A stretch of 15,680 bases of DNA from CBDUQP01 sp965369385 (GCA_965369385.1 CBDUQP010000088.1:1-15680), one strand, 5' to 3'; positions 1 through 7,448 are shown, counted from the stretch's first letter. Program-made: numbers and translations. Notes: generated from the sequence alone by a model not told the origin.

Positions 1-544
1 GGATTAGTCTGAATTAAATAAGGCACCGTCCCTAATTAATAGAGGAAGGGACTTCTGCTTGATTCAGACGCAAATCCGCACAAGAACGCGAATTACGCCA
101 TCATGGAAATGCTCGGTGCCGGCGGAGACAGTTCAAAGGGAGATGCTCCTTCAACGTATCGATCAGATACGAAACCAGCGAAACCCTGTCCCTGATTCTG
201 CCTGCTTGCACGCTTTACACGAACGTAATTGGAATCGCTAAATGCTGTGAAATCATGTATTTGAGGTTTGTGTCGGTCAGCTTTGGTGGTTGTGGTCTGC
301 TGCTGGGCGTGGCGCTGGCGCCGGCCCCACGCCGAAAAGGCGGGAGCTGCTACGTAACACCGAGTTATTCCCAACGAACCGGCCATTCAATTTCCTCGTG
401 CGGACCTCGTAAACATCCGTCACCAGTAAATATTATCGGTGGTTCTGCGTTATAGTCAAGGCAGATAGAACTTATATTTCGCTTACTTCTGTTTCACAAA
501 AGAGTTCCGTTTAGGCCGCAAGTGCTTTTCTTGGACATGTTTTT
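1..544. other. Gene-free left edge with a REP-like hairpin
   Basis: I find no credible gene here. The short open frames on both strands lack recognisable protein features and ribosome binding sites. The left end holds a nested palindrome, listed separately at 7-69. The rest has no obvious promoter, RNA gene or further repeat. The stretch lies downstream of the minus-strand rsmE gene and might include its terminator, but I see no convincing hairpin followed by a T-run. Confidence 0.5.
7..69. repeat. REP-like palindrome with CACCGTCCCTAATT core
   Basis: Outer arms GTCTGAAT (7-14) and ATTCAGAC (62-69) are perfect inverted repeats. An inner pair, GTCCCT (28-33) and AGGGAC (47-52), is nested inside. 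The core AGGCACCGTCCCTAATT (21-37) recurs in the same orientation at 1349-1365 on the other side of rsmE. Short multi-copy palindromes of this kind are typical of REP elements mobilised by RAYT (Y1) transposases. No such gene is present here, so that link is inference. Confidence 0.5.
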
Positions 545-1300
545 CTACCTGACGAGAGCATTTACCGCCGCCAGCATGCAAATCGCAGCGGTTTCCACCC
601 TCAATACTGTCGGTCCGATCCGCACCGGCAGATACCCCGCATCCATCGCTTCGGTCCGCTCGCGATCCGTGAAGTCGCCCTCCGGACCTATCAGTATACG
701 GATGTCCTGTTCCCGGCCTCGCCTGGCAAGGGCGCAGGAAAGATCGGTGGATGCATCGCTCAGGTCGCCAAGCAGGCCGAGCGCGTCGGCGGAGTTTTGC
801 ATCAACTCGCCAAAACTTGCCGGCGGCCGGATCTCCGGGAGGAAATTCACGCCGCATTGCTTGGCTGCGGATATGCAGTGTCCCATCCACTTGGCGAGCT
901 TGCCTTCCGACAGATCCTTCGTGCCCGACACGCTCCGCTCGCAAATGACTGGCTGAATGGACGTTACGCCAAGTTCGCCAGCTTTTTCGAGCAGCCAGTC
1001 AAGCCGCTTTCCCTTCGGCACGGCGAACGCCAGGTGAACGCCCGGACCAGGCAGCGGCGGGCAGGTGTGCTTGCCGCTGATCTCTACTGCCACGCAGCTT
1101 CGCTTGATGCCGGCGATTCGCCCGGCCGCGAGCAACCCTGCACCGTCAAACAGCTCAACTTCCGCCCCGGGCTTCAGACGCAAGACGTTGGCTGCATGAT
1201 GAGCTTCTATAGTGTTGAGTTCAATAGTCCCGCCATCAGGATCCACCGTAGCCAGATCGCTGCAGTGAAACCGCCGAATATGTGATGATGAAGTATCCAT
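545..1300 (-). CDS. rsmE: 16S rRNA (uracil1498-N3)-methyltransferase RsmE
   Basis: A 251-residue protein, the usual size of RsmE, which uses S-adenosylmethionine to methylate N3 of U1498 in 16S rRNA of the 30S subunit in the cytoplasm. An N-terminal PUA-like part (about residues 8-75, including HHAANVLRLKPG) is followed by a SPOUT methyltransferase domain. Its trefoil-knot signatures are visible: FAVPKGKRLDWLLEKAGELG near 90-110, IGPEGDF at about 204-210 and IGPTVLRVETA at about 228-238. The only reasonable start is the ATG at 1298-1300, since the next Met lies far inside the domain. No Shine-Dalgarno sequence is visible; a TATATT box ends two bases before the ATG, so the transcript may be nearly leaderless. 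The gene stands alone on the minus strand, flanked by related REP-like hairpins. Confidence 0.93.
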   Translation of the reverse strand: MDTSSSHIRRFHCSDLATVDPDGGTIELNTIEAHHAANVLRLKPGAEVELFDGAGLLAAGRIAGIKRSCVAVEISGKHTCPPLPGPGVHLAFAVPKGKRLDWLLEKAGELGVTSIQPVICERSVSGTKDLSEGKLAKWMGHCISAAKQCGVNFLPEIRPPASFGELMQNSADALGLLGDLSDASTDLSCALARRGREQDIRILIGPEGDFTDRERTEAMDAGYLPVRIGPTVLRVETAAICMLAAVNALVR

Positions 1301-1341
1301 TTAATATAGGTTATCGCAGCGGCCCGGTCAGTGAAAGGCCG

Positions 1342-1366
1342 AAAATTAGGCACCGTCCCTAATTTT
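1342..1366. repeat. Hairpin, second copy of the CACCGTCCCTAATT repeat
   Basis: AAAATTAGG (1342-1350) and CCTAATTTT (1358-1366) form a perfect 9-bp stem around the loop CACCGTC. The core AGGCACCGTCCCTAATT matches the block at 21-37. With T-runs on both sides it could also act as a weak bidirectional terminator, but it lies upstream of both flanking genes. A mobile REP-like element is the simpler reading. Confidence 0.6.
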
Positions 1367-1390
1367 GTAGGGTTTTGTTTGAAAGAGGTA

Positions 1391-1456
1391 AGTTTCCGGG
1401 GGTTCCCTTCGGCCTGCCTGCCGGCAGAGGCAGGTCACACCCCGGCCGGCCGGGGT
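1391..1456. repeat. Partial copy of the GGGGTTCCC...CACACCCCGG repeat
   Basis: This stretch shares CCGGGGGTTCCCT and GGTCACACCCCGG, in the same order, with the right part of the large foldback element (2859-2893). It contains a GCCTGCC...GGCAGG inverted repeat and the 18-bp palindrome ACCCCGGCCGGCCGGGGT at 1439-1456. It therefore looks like a second, shorter member of that intergenic repeat family. Confidence 0.5.
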
Positions 1457-1600
1457 TTGACGGCCACAGCAACAATATTCAGATACCATATCACTGGTTA
1501 AGCGTGGCAATTCATTAACATTGTGTCTGGCTTCTGTTACAATGTCCGGGGATGCAGTGGAATGCTTTGGCGAGACAAACCTGCGAAAGGATATCGAATC

Positions 1601-2491
1601 ATGACAGGACACGTGACGTATAGCTCCAGAAAAGCGGGTTTCTCGCTGATAGAGTTGCTGGTGGTGATCGCGATCATAGTACTGCTGGCCAGCATTGCCG
1701 TGCCGGTTACGATGCAGGTATTGGACCTCTCCTACCAGGCAAAGGTGGCTGTTTACTTGCAGAAGGTAGCTGGTGCGCTCACGCAGTACAAAAGTGACAA
1801 CGATGGTCTCTATCCAGGTCAGGGCGATGACGAGGAGTTTCTTATTGGCAGCGGAGGCACTAACGCTAAGTACACGGGTATCCAGATACTGACGGCGCGT
1901 ATGTTTGGCAAGATCAATGCTTTTGACTCTAATCCCAGTCAGGATGACTGGTTCAAGGACCTCGATTCTCACAAGGATGGCTACCTGCCGTTCAAGGAGG
2001 AGGAACTTGATATTTCGTCAAATCCTGCGGGTGGTAATTGGAATGTTCTGACAGATGCAGCCCGTGAGCCATTGCCGATGCTCTATTTCCCCGCGAGGAC
2101 CGATGGCAATAGCAATGACCATCGCGCGGTCTACAGGTATGCGGACAACCACCACCACGTTGATGCTACAGATATTGATTCTGACGGGGAAGACGAGGCC
2201 GTCAGATTGTTCTACGGAGTAGCCTACAAGAAGGCTCCTTCAGGTGCGACGGATAAGAATGAGAACAATCTGAACGCGAAGATGGGTGATTATTTTGCGC
2301 GCGACTCTCGTTTCTCGCCCGCTCCTGATCCCCTCCCGGCGTCCTATCCGTCGCTGCCAGGCACTTACCCGGACAATGCTCCTGCAGACGGTTTTGTCGC
2401 CAAGAGGCCGGGCGAATTTCTTTTGATGTCTGCCGGCGCTGATCGGAAGTATTTCACTGCGGACGATCACAAGAGTTGGATGGGCAAATAA
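1601..2491 (+). CDS. Type II secretion/type IV pilin-like pseudopilin (GspG-like)
   Basis: A 296-residue protein starting at the ATG at 1601, which has AAAGG about 10 nt upstream. The N-terminus is a class III prepilin leader: basic SSRK, Gly13, then FSLIELL with Glu18 at position +5 of the mature protein, and a hydrophobic helix to about residue 37. A prepilin peptidase should cut after Gly13 and the protein would join a pseudopilus in the inner membrane and periplasm. After the helix, ALTQYKSDNDGLYPGQG resembles the GspG region that follows the N-terminal helix. The body is longer than GspG (about 140 residues) and polar, with several Asp-rich segments. Planctomycetes encode many such long orphan pseudopilins. 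No other secretion gene is adjacent, so its exact machine is unknown. Confidence 0.85.
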   Translation: MTGHVTYSSRKAGFSLIELLVVIAIIVLLASIAVPVTMQVLDLSYQAKVAVYLQKVAGALTQYKSDNDGLYPGQGDDEEFLIGSGGTNAKYTGIQILTARMFGKINAFDSNPSQDDWFKDLDSHKDGYLPFKEEELDISSNPAGGNWNVLTDAAREPLPMLYFPARTDGNSNDHRAVYRYADNHHHVDATDIDSDGEDEAVRLFYGVAYKKAPSGATDKNENNLNAKMGDYFARDSRFSPAPDPLPASYPSLPGTYPDNAPADGFVAKRPGEFLLMSAGADRKYFTADDHKSWMGK

Positions 2492-3042
2492 CCATGGCCA
2501 GTGGGCCGCGAGTTTTGTGTGATCCGCTAGCAAGAATTGGGATAGTCCCCGCCACGGCGGGCAGGCCCAATGGCACTGTCGTTTGTTTTGGTTGTTTTTG
2601 GTCGTTTTTCTTGTCGTTCGGGCCGAAGGTCCGGTGGGCAGTTAGCCGGGCGGTGACTGTTTTGCCTGCTTTGCAGGCAATCCCGATGTACATCGGGACC
2701 GGATCCCGGCCCCCATTAACCAGAACCCCGGAGGGGTGGCAAGATAAGTTTTTCAGCGGGTTGGGTCCACGAAAACTGCCCACTTGTCAGGCATTCAAAC
2801 CGCTGGACAGCTTCTCTATCCACCCCTTGCGGGGTTCTGATATTTTGGGCTTGGGATCCGGGGGTTCCCTCTCGTTGGTCGGTCACACCCCGGCTTACCG
2901 CCCACCGGACCTTCGGCCCGAACGGCCAAAACAACAAGAAACGACCAAAAACAGCTAAAACAGATGACAGTCCCCAACAACGGGACAGTCCCCATTTTCG
3001 CTGAACTACCCGAGAAAACGCTCTTGTCGGAAAATCAAAAAA
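2492..3042. other. Gene-free spacer filled by palindromic repeat DNA
   Basis: This stretch lies between the pseudopilin and radical SAM genes. It is almost entirely occupied by the foldback element at 2583-2962. To its right are two GACAGTCCCC blocks (2966-2975 and 2984-2993) of the kind also seen at 9350-9375. Open frames across it exist on both strands but come from the palindrome and show no protein-family features. Confidence 0.6.
2583..2962. repeat. Large nested foldback (MITE/BIME-like) element
   Basis: Left arm 2583-2657 and right arm about 2880-2962 are imperfect inverted copies. Within them 2615-2639 and 2900-2924 form a perfect 25-bp inverted repeat (key motif GGGCCGAAGGTCCGGTGGGC). 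A second inverted pair lies inside (2701-2745 and 2817-2859, both around AGAACCCC and GGGGTGG), and a third short pair further in (AGCGGGTT at about 2755 and AACCGCT at about 2799). The left part also carries the small palindromes GCCTGCTTTGCAGGC (2664-2678) and TCCCGATGTACATCGGGA (2681-2698). There is no transposase frame, so this is probably a non-autonomous repeat. Confidence 0.7.
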
Positions 3043-4044
3043 ATGCTTCGTCCGTTTCAGAAGAAATATCGTCTGTTCCGCGCGTGGACGTCTCGTATGC
3101 CTTTGTGGTGTGCGTGGCAGGTCACTTATCGCTGCAACTATCGCTGCCGGTTCTGCCATTACTGGCGGGACCCGCTCGGTCAGCAGCCGGAACCTTCACC
3201 CGACCAATACTCCCGCGGAGCCCGCAAACTGGCGCAGATGGGCACGCTCATGGTCTCCCTTGCCGGCGGCGAGCCATTGCTCCGTCGGGATATCACCGAT
3301 GTGATTCGCGCGATTGGCGAGTTTCATTTCCCGTTCATTACCACCAACGGGTGGTTCGTTACGCCGCAGCTCGCCCATGACCTGATGGCCAGCGGCCTGT
3401 GGGGCGTCTCGGTTTCCATAGACTACTCTGATCCAGAGCGTCACGATGAGCGTCGCGGTATGGACGGTGCGTGGCGGCAGGCGTGGCGTGCGGTGAAGCT
3501 GCTCAGCGAGGCCCGCGTCCACGAACATCAGCGGATCAACGTGATGGCTGTGCTGCTGGATGATAATGTCGATCAACTCGAAGAAGTAGCCGCCAAGGCC
3601 GCACAGTATGGCGCACACTTCATGGTCCAGCCGTACGGGTATCGCAAGACCGGTTCGCGAGCCTACGAGCATCAGGGGCCGGTATCGCAGAAGTTATTGG
3701 ATATTCGTTCACGGCGGCCGAATTTTCTGTCGAATCCCAGATATCTCGCCCGGTTCGATGAGTTTCTCAACGGCGAAATTGGCGGGTGCAAAGCCGGCCG
3801 CGCGTTTTTCAATATCGATTCGACCGGTGATATTGCGATCTGCGTTGAACGCAAAGAGACTCCCGTGGCGAATCTCTATAGTGACAGCTTCTATACGATC
3901 AGAAGTGCGCTTCGCAAGGCGTCGGCCGCCAACCATTGCAGCGATTGCTGGTACAACTGTCGCGGCGAGATCGAGACACTGTACGAGCCGATGGGCCTGC
4001 TGAAATCCCTGCCAACATACATCTTCGACAAGGGCCGCACATAG
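3043..4044 (+). CDS. Radical SAM protein with SPASM-like C-terminus
   Basis: A 333-residue protein. The radical SAM signature CNYRCRFC gives Cys31, Cys35 and Cys38 for the 4Fe-4S cluster that cleaves S-adenosylmethionine. LAGGEPLLRRD near residue 70 is the GGEP motif that contacts the methionine amino group. The C-terminal part carries extra cysteines (Cys249, Cys267, then Cys299, Cys302 and Cys306 in CSDCWYNC) and a segment, FFNIDSTGDIAICVE, typical of SPASM/twitch domains that hold auxiliary Fe-S clusters. Such proteins modify peptides, proteins or small molecules, but the substrate cannot be read from the sequence. I see no small precursor-peptide gene next to it. The ATG at 3043 has no strong ribosome binding site; it is chosen because it begins about 30 residues before the CxxxCxxC motif. 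Confidence 0.88.
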   Translation: MLRPFQKKYRLFRAWTSRMPLWCAWQVTYRCNYRCRFCHYWRDPLGQQPEPSPDQYSRGARKLAQMGTLMVSLAGGEPLLRRDITDVIRAIGEFHFPFITTNGWFVTPQLAHDLMASGLWGVSVSIDYSDPERHDERRGMDGAWRQAWRAVKLLSEARVHEHQRINVMAVLLDDNVDQLEEVAAKAAQYGAHFMVQPYGYRKTGSRAYEHQGPVSQKLLDIRSRRPNFLSNPRYLARFDEFLNGEIGGCKAGRAFFNIDSTGDIAICVERKETPVANLYSDSFYTIRSALRKASAANHCSDCWYNCRGEIETLYEPMGLLKSLPTYIFDKGRT

Positions 4045-4087
4045 CCCCAAAGGGTGTGCGACCTGCTGCTCCTTCGGTGGGCAGGCA

Positions 4088-4128
4088 GGTGGCGACCCAC
4101 GATACGACTGTGTGTCGCCATGCCACCC
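4088..4128. repeat. Hairpin repeat GGTGGCGAC...GTCGCCATGCCACC
   Basis: GGTGGCGAC at 4088-4096 pairs with GTCGCCA(TG)CCACC at 4114-4127. The same right arm, GTCGCCATGCCACCC, occurs at 7489-7503 with a matching left arm CATGGCGACCC at 7449-7459. Two copies in one window between unrelated genes indicate a dispersed intergenic repeat rather than a gene-specific terminator. Confidence 0.55.
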
Positions 4129-4238
4129 TCGTACAGCGCGCAGTCATATATCAACATACTGACCGCGGTTGGGGGTTCGGATGCAGGAAATTGCGGTTTT
4201 TTGAACAAAAGATCGCCAAACCCCGCAACAGAACCCCC

Positions 4239-4255
4239 AAAAACGCCGCGTTTTT
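4239..4255. terminator. Possible weak bidirectional terminator
   Basis: AAAAACG at 4239-4245 and CGTTTTT at 4249-4255 form a 7-bp stem with a 3-base loop and a run of five T. It is about 200 bp after the radical SAM stop codon, the stem is A/T-rich, and the loop is tight, so termination activity is uncertain. Confidence 0.3.
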
Positions 4256-4360
4256 CTTGCGTGGAATAAATGGTGCACGTCCCAAAAGAGCTTTCGAGCA
4301 CGAATTGCGTTAACGGCCGCAAGATAAGCAATTAGAGGCTGATAACCTGATCGCCAAATA

Positions 4361-4397
4361 GGTGCAAAGTTGCCAAAAGTGCACCATTTTGCACCAT
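4361..4397. repeat. GGTGCAAA/TTTGCACC palindrome with GCACCAT repeats
   Basis: GGTGCAAA (4361-4368) and TTTGCACC (4388-4395) are inverted repeats, and GCACCAT is directly repeated at 4381-4387 and 4391-4397. A related TGGTGCAC occurs nearby, close to 4270. It could be a protein-binding site or part of a dispersed element; the sequence alone does not decide. Confidence 0.35.
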
Positions 4398-4554
4398 ATA
4401 CGGTTTCCCAGATCCGCATGTCTCAGCCATCGGCTGCGGTTTGCCCGCTTCGGGCCGGGTTTCCTCCAAATCTTCGTGACTGAGGGCATTTGAATCTTTT
4501 CAGGGAGGGCAGGGCCACGGCTTGTTCGCTCTGTGGCTTGTTTGCCTTATTTTT

Positions 4555-4584
4555 TCGTGACTGGGCGGTTTCGAATCTTATACT
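4555..4584 (+). promoter_or_regulatory. Candidate promoter of the NTase-nahK unit
   Basis: TATACT at 4579-4584 matches five of six bases of the -10 consensus. TCGTGA at 4555-4560 is a weak -35, 18 bp upstream. The spacer lies in the second copy of a direct repeat (TTCGTGACTG...GAATCTT at 4473-4498 and 4554-4579, about 21 of 26 bases identical). The expected leader to the ATG at 4624 is about 33 nt and contains AAGGAGAA. The upstream copy lacks the TATACT box. Confidence 0.4.
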
Positions 4585-4623
4585 GTCTGATCTGATTTGT
4601 GTTGACGAACTGAAGGAGAAGTT

Positions 4624-5532
4624 ATGTCGGATATATCGCTTGTTGTGATGGCCGCCGGTATGGGTAGTCGCTATGGCGGCCTGAAGCAGATTGATCCCGT
4701 CGGCCCGTCCGGCGAGATCGTTATCGATTACTCTATATATGATGCCCTGGCGGCAGGGTTCACCAAGGTGGTCTTCATCATCCGCGAGGATATCGAAGAA
4801 GCCTTCCGCGAGAAGGTCGGCAAGTCGATCGAGCCGCGGATCAAGACCGAATACGTGTTCCAGAAGCTCGACAACCTGCCGGCCGGGTTCGAAGTGCCCG
4901 CAGACCGCACCAAGCCCTGGGGAACCGGACACGCAGTATTGTGTGCCAAAGACGCGGTTGACGGCCCGTGTGCGGTTATCAATGCTGATGACTTCTACGG
5001 TGCGGCCTCGTTTGCGGCGATGGGCAGCTACCTCGCCAAGGCGGCCGACACTGACGTGTATGACTACAGCATGGTGGGATTCGTGCTGGGCAATACGCTG
5101 ACGGATCACGGCCACGTTGCCCGGGGTGTGTGCACTGGCGACGCGGAGGATAACCTGTCTGCGATAGTCGAGCGGACGAAGATCCAGCGATTCGGCGAAG
5201 GTGCGAAATATACAGAAGATGAAGAGAATTGGGTGGATATCGATACGAATTGTATTGTGTCGATGAACATGTGGGGCTACACGCCCAGCATATTCGGTGA
5301 ATTGGAGAATCGGTTCGGGAAATTCCTCGACGCGAACATGGATAATCCCAAGTCGGAATACTTCATTCCTACCGTGACAAACGAGCTGATCCAGGAAGGC
5401 AAGGCTCGCGTAAAGATACTGAAGACAACCGAGCGATGGCACGGCGTTACCTACCAGGAAGACAAACCCAAGGTCAAGCAGGCGATTGGTGATATGGTGG
5501 CCGCGGGCAGGTATCCGCAGAAACTGTGGTAG
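4624..5532 (+). CDS. Sugar-1-phosphate nucleotidyltransferase (NahK partner)
   Basis: A 302-residue cytoplasmic enzyme of the NTP_transferase family, which joins a sugar 1-phosphate to an NTP and releases pyrophosphate. The N-terminal nucleotide-binding loop is VVMAAGMGSRYGGLKQIDP, with the Lys of GGLKQ at the expected catalytic site. NADDFYG (about residues 120-126) supplies metal-binding Asp residues. A good AAGGAGAA site lies 5-10 nt before the ATG. This subgroup, with GGLKQIDPVGPSGE, is often found beside NahK-like kinases, as here: the kinase gene follows after 67 bp on the same strand. I infer that it makes a UDP-N-acetylhexosamine from the kinase product. GlmU, GalU and RmlA are related families, but the GGLKQ motif differs from all three. 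NTP and sugar specificity are not proven by sequence. Confidence 0.87.
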   Translation: MSDISLVVMAAGMGSRYGGLKQIDPVGPSGEIVIDYSIYDALAAGFTKVVFIIREDIEEAFREKVGKSIEPRIKTEYVFQKLDNLPAGFEVPADRTKPWGTGHAVLCAKDAVDGPCAVINADDFYGAASFAAMGSYLAKAADTDVYDYSMVGFVLGNTLTDHGHVARGVCTGDAEDNLSAIVERTKIQRFGEGAKYTEDEENWVDIDTNCIVSMNMWGYTPSIFGELENRFGKFLDANMDNPKSEYFIPTVTNELIQEGKARVKILKTTERWHGVTYQEDKPKVKQAIGDMVAAGRYPQKLW

Positions 5533-5599
5533 TGGTAGACCTCGACGGGCACGAGTTTAGCCGGGCACTTAATAAGGCCTTTGAACCGGAGGCATGTAC

Positions 5600-6697
5600 A
5601 TGAAGCACGATCTTTCACAGATAGTCCCGCACTTTCAAATTGACGGCGAGCTGCTGACGGCCGAGCCTTATGGCAGCGGTCACATTAATGATACCTACGT
5701 GAGCGTCATCAAGACGGCTGCGGGTGAGGTGCGATTCGTTCATCAGCGGATCAATCACAATATCTTCAAGCAGCCCGAGCAGTTGATGGAGAATATCGAT
5801 CGCGTCACGAAGCATCTGCGAATGAAGATAGAAGCAGCCGGCGGCGACCCGATGCGCGAGACGCTGAATCTCATTCCATGCACAGATGGAAAATGCTTCT
5901 ACAAGACGCCCGAAGGCGATTACTGGCGGACTTATGTTTTCGTGGAAGGCGCACGCACGTATGACCTGGTCGAAAATCTCGATCAGGTCTACAACGCATC
6001 TTACGCGTTCGGCAGGTTCCAGGAGATGATAAGCGACCTGCCGGCCCCGCGGCTGAACGAGACGATCCCCGACTTCCACAACACCAGGTGGCGATTCGAG
6101 GCGTTCGTCGAAGCTCTGGACAAAGATGTCGCAGGCAGGGCGGCCGACGTGCAGGCCGAGATCGATTTCGCACTGGCCCGCAAGCAGGATGCCTCGGTTC
6201 TGGTGGATCTGCTGGCGGCCGGCGAGCTGCCCGAGCGTATCACGCACAACGATACGAAGTTCAATAATGTGATGCTCGACGATGTGACGGGCGTAGGGCT
6301 TTGCGTTATCGATCTGGACACCGTAATGCCCGGCCTGGCGATGTATGACTTTGGCGATTCGGTGCGAGTGGGTACCAATCCGGCGGCTGAGGATGAGCTG
6401 GATTTGTCGAAGGTTACCTGCGACCTGGAGATGTTCGAGCGTCTCGTGCACGGATATCTGGACGCAGCCAGGGGCTTCCTTACCGATACGGAGAAGGATT
6501 ACCTCGCGTTCTCGGCCAAGCTGATTACGCTGGAGATCGGCTTGCGTTTCCTGACCGATCACCTCGCCGGTGACGTGTACTTCAAGGTCCATCGCGATAA
6601 CCACAATTTGGACCGCTGCCGCACGCAGTTCAAGATGGTGGGCGACATGGAAGCCGATATGGACAAGATGGAAGCGATCGTAAAGAAATACCGCTAG
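5600..6697 (+). CDS. nahK: N-acetylhexosamine 1-kinase (NahK-like, APH fold)
   Basis: A 365-residue kinase of the aminoglycoside phosphotransferase fold, predicted to phosphorylate the anomeric position of GlcNAc/GalNAc with ATP in the cytoplasm. Key motifs match bifidobacterial NahK closely: EPYGSGHINDTY near the start, then the Brenner motif THNDTKFNN (His216, catalytic Asp218), and IDLDTVMPG with the metal-binding Asp at 238-240, followed by YDFGDSVR. The C-terminal LRFLTDHLAGDVYF and HNLDRCRTQFK are also typical. Two ATG codons are possible, 5594 and 5600; GGAGG at 5588-5592 is one base from the first but 7 nt from the second, so 5600 is chosen. With the nucleotidyltransferase it forms a plausible salvage pair. 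The natural sugar could also be another hexosamine. Confidence 0.88.
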   Translation: MKHDLSQIVPHFQIDGELLTAEPYGSGHINDTYVSVIKTAAGEVRFVHQRINHNIFKQPEQLMENIDRVTKHLRMKIEAAGGDPMRETLNLIPCTDGKCFYKTPEGDYWRTYVFVEGARTYDLVENLDQVYNASYAFGRFQEMISDLPAPRLNETIPDFHNTRWRFEAFVEALDKDVAGRAADVQAEIDFALARKQDASVLVDLLAAGELPERITHNDTKFNNVMLDDVTGVGLCVIDLDTVMPGLAMYDFGDSVRVGTNPAAEDELDLSKVTCDLEMFERLVHGYLDAARGFLTDTEKDYLAFSAKLITLEIGLRFLTDHLAGDVYFKVHRDNHNLDRCRTQFKMVGDMEADMDKMEAIVKKYR

Positions 6698-6743
6698 ACG
6701 TGAGCCGGTAGACGCTACGCGACTGCATTTCGCAGAGGCGCCC

Positions 6744-7325
6744 CTACAGATGGGACGTATCGTTCATGAAGTCCAGGCGGCACGGCGCGTGCGGATCGCG
6801 GGTGATTAGCGATACGCTCGCATTGCCGACTACCGTGCAGGAATCGTCATTACGCGGTTGATTCAGAATCACGGCGAAGAGGAAATTCAGTACGAGGCCA
6901 TGGGTGACGATGACGGCCGTCTTGCCGGATAGTTCCCCCTGCCATGACTTCCAGAAACTCTGCATGCGGGAATGCACGTTGCTCAGCGATTCACCTTCGG
7001 GCAGGTGCTCGCCGAATGGAACTTCCCCCTGTGTCCGCACCAACTCGCTCATCGCCTTTCCCTGGAACTCACCAAAGTGGCGTTCACGCAGACGTGGGTC
7101 AAGCTGAACTTGCAATCCAGAGCGTTGTGCGACAGGTGTCGCCGTCTGGACGGCACGCGTCAGATCGCTTGTGATGACGATGTCCAACGGTATGTCGGTG
7201 AATCTTTCGGCAAGATGCTCCGCCTGCATACGGCCGGTTTCGCTCAGCATGCCGGGCATTTGCCCCTGTACTGTGCGGGAGATATTATCTTCGGTTTCGC
7301 CATGTCGCACAACATACAACTGCAT
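6744..7325 (-). CDS. Histidine phosphatase family protein (PGM/CobC-like)
   Basis: A 193-residue protein of the branch-1 histidine phosphatase superfamily. The catalytic motif is RHGE at residues 7-10, with His8 as the phospho-acceptor. Arg57 (SDLTRA), Glu81 (LRERHFGEFQG) and His142 (VTHG) complete the active site. The start at 7325 is preferred because GAGG lies 9 nt upstream and the protein then begins six residues before RHGE, as is usual; the ATG at 7334 is too close to the same site, and an upstream in-frame ATG at 7418 would add a non-family tail. Substrate is unknown: small sugar phosphates, phosphoglycerate and alpha-ribazole phosphate are all known in the family. The gene is convergent with the NahK gene, 46 bp away, and separately transcribed. 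Confidence 0.87.
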   Translation of the reverse strand: MQLYVVRHGETEDNISRTVQGQMPGMLSETGRMQAEHLAERFTDIPLDIVITSDLTRAVQTATPVAQRSGLQVQLDPRLRERHFGEFQGKAMSELVRTQGEVPFGEHLPEGESLSNVHSRMQSFWKSWQGELSGKTAVIVTHGLVLNFLFAVILNQPRNDDSCTVVGNASVSLITRDPHAPCRLDFMNDTSHL

Positions 7326-7448
7326 TGTTCTCATCCTCGCAAACGGGGCTTGTCGGGCGAGGATATGGAGTGCTGTGGACAAGTGCAAGGTCTTATGGGC
7401 GAAGGATAACTGCGGCATCGGCGGGTAGCGTCAGTTTCGCCTTGTAAC

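Larger units (their letters stand above)
1301..1600. other. Intergenic stretch with palindromic repeats
   Basis: This is the divergent spacer between rsmE and the pseudopilin gene. It holds the hairpin at 1342-1366 and a repeat fragment at 1391-1456. No extra gene is apparent. An open frame runs in from 1523 in phase with the pseudopilin, but its N-terminal extension does not fit a prepilin leader. Confidence 0.5.
4045..4623. other. Gene-free spacer, repeats and putative promoter region
   Basis: This stretch lies between the radical SAM gene and the nucleotidyltransferase. It contains a GTGGCGAC/GTCGCCAT hairpin (4088-4128), a short stem with a T-run (4239-4255), an AT-rich block with repeated GTGCACC/TTTGCACC motifs (4361-4397), and a two-copy direct repeat (4473-4498 and 4554-4579) just before the downstream promoter. 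Antisense open frames here show no protein features I trust. Confidence 0.5.

Noticed and set aside
255..455. Small open frame starting with a hydrophobic segment
   Set aside because: It has no ribosome binding site, no recognisable signal peptide logic and a composition unlike a protein. Not supported as a gene.
1346..1972. 208-codon minus-strand frame over the pseudopilin 5' end
   Set aside because: It overlaps the prepilin leader and coding region in antisense and has no domain signal.
2476..2958. Open frames on both strands through the spacer (also minus 2716-3159)
   Set aside because: They are translations of the two arms of the foldback repeat. Similar peptides on both strands reflect the palindrome, not a gene.
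4423..5442. 339-codon open frame on the minus strand
   Set aside because: It lies antisense to the nucleotidyltransferase, which has clear motifs and a good ribosome site. The antisense protein has no recognisable domain and comes from codon bias of the real gene.
5615..6604. 329-codon open frame on the minus strand
   Set aside because: It is antisense to the NahK-like kinase with its intact HND and DLD motifs; no family features are seen on the minus strand.
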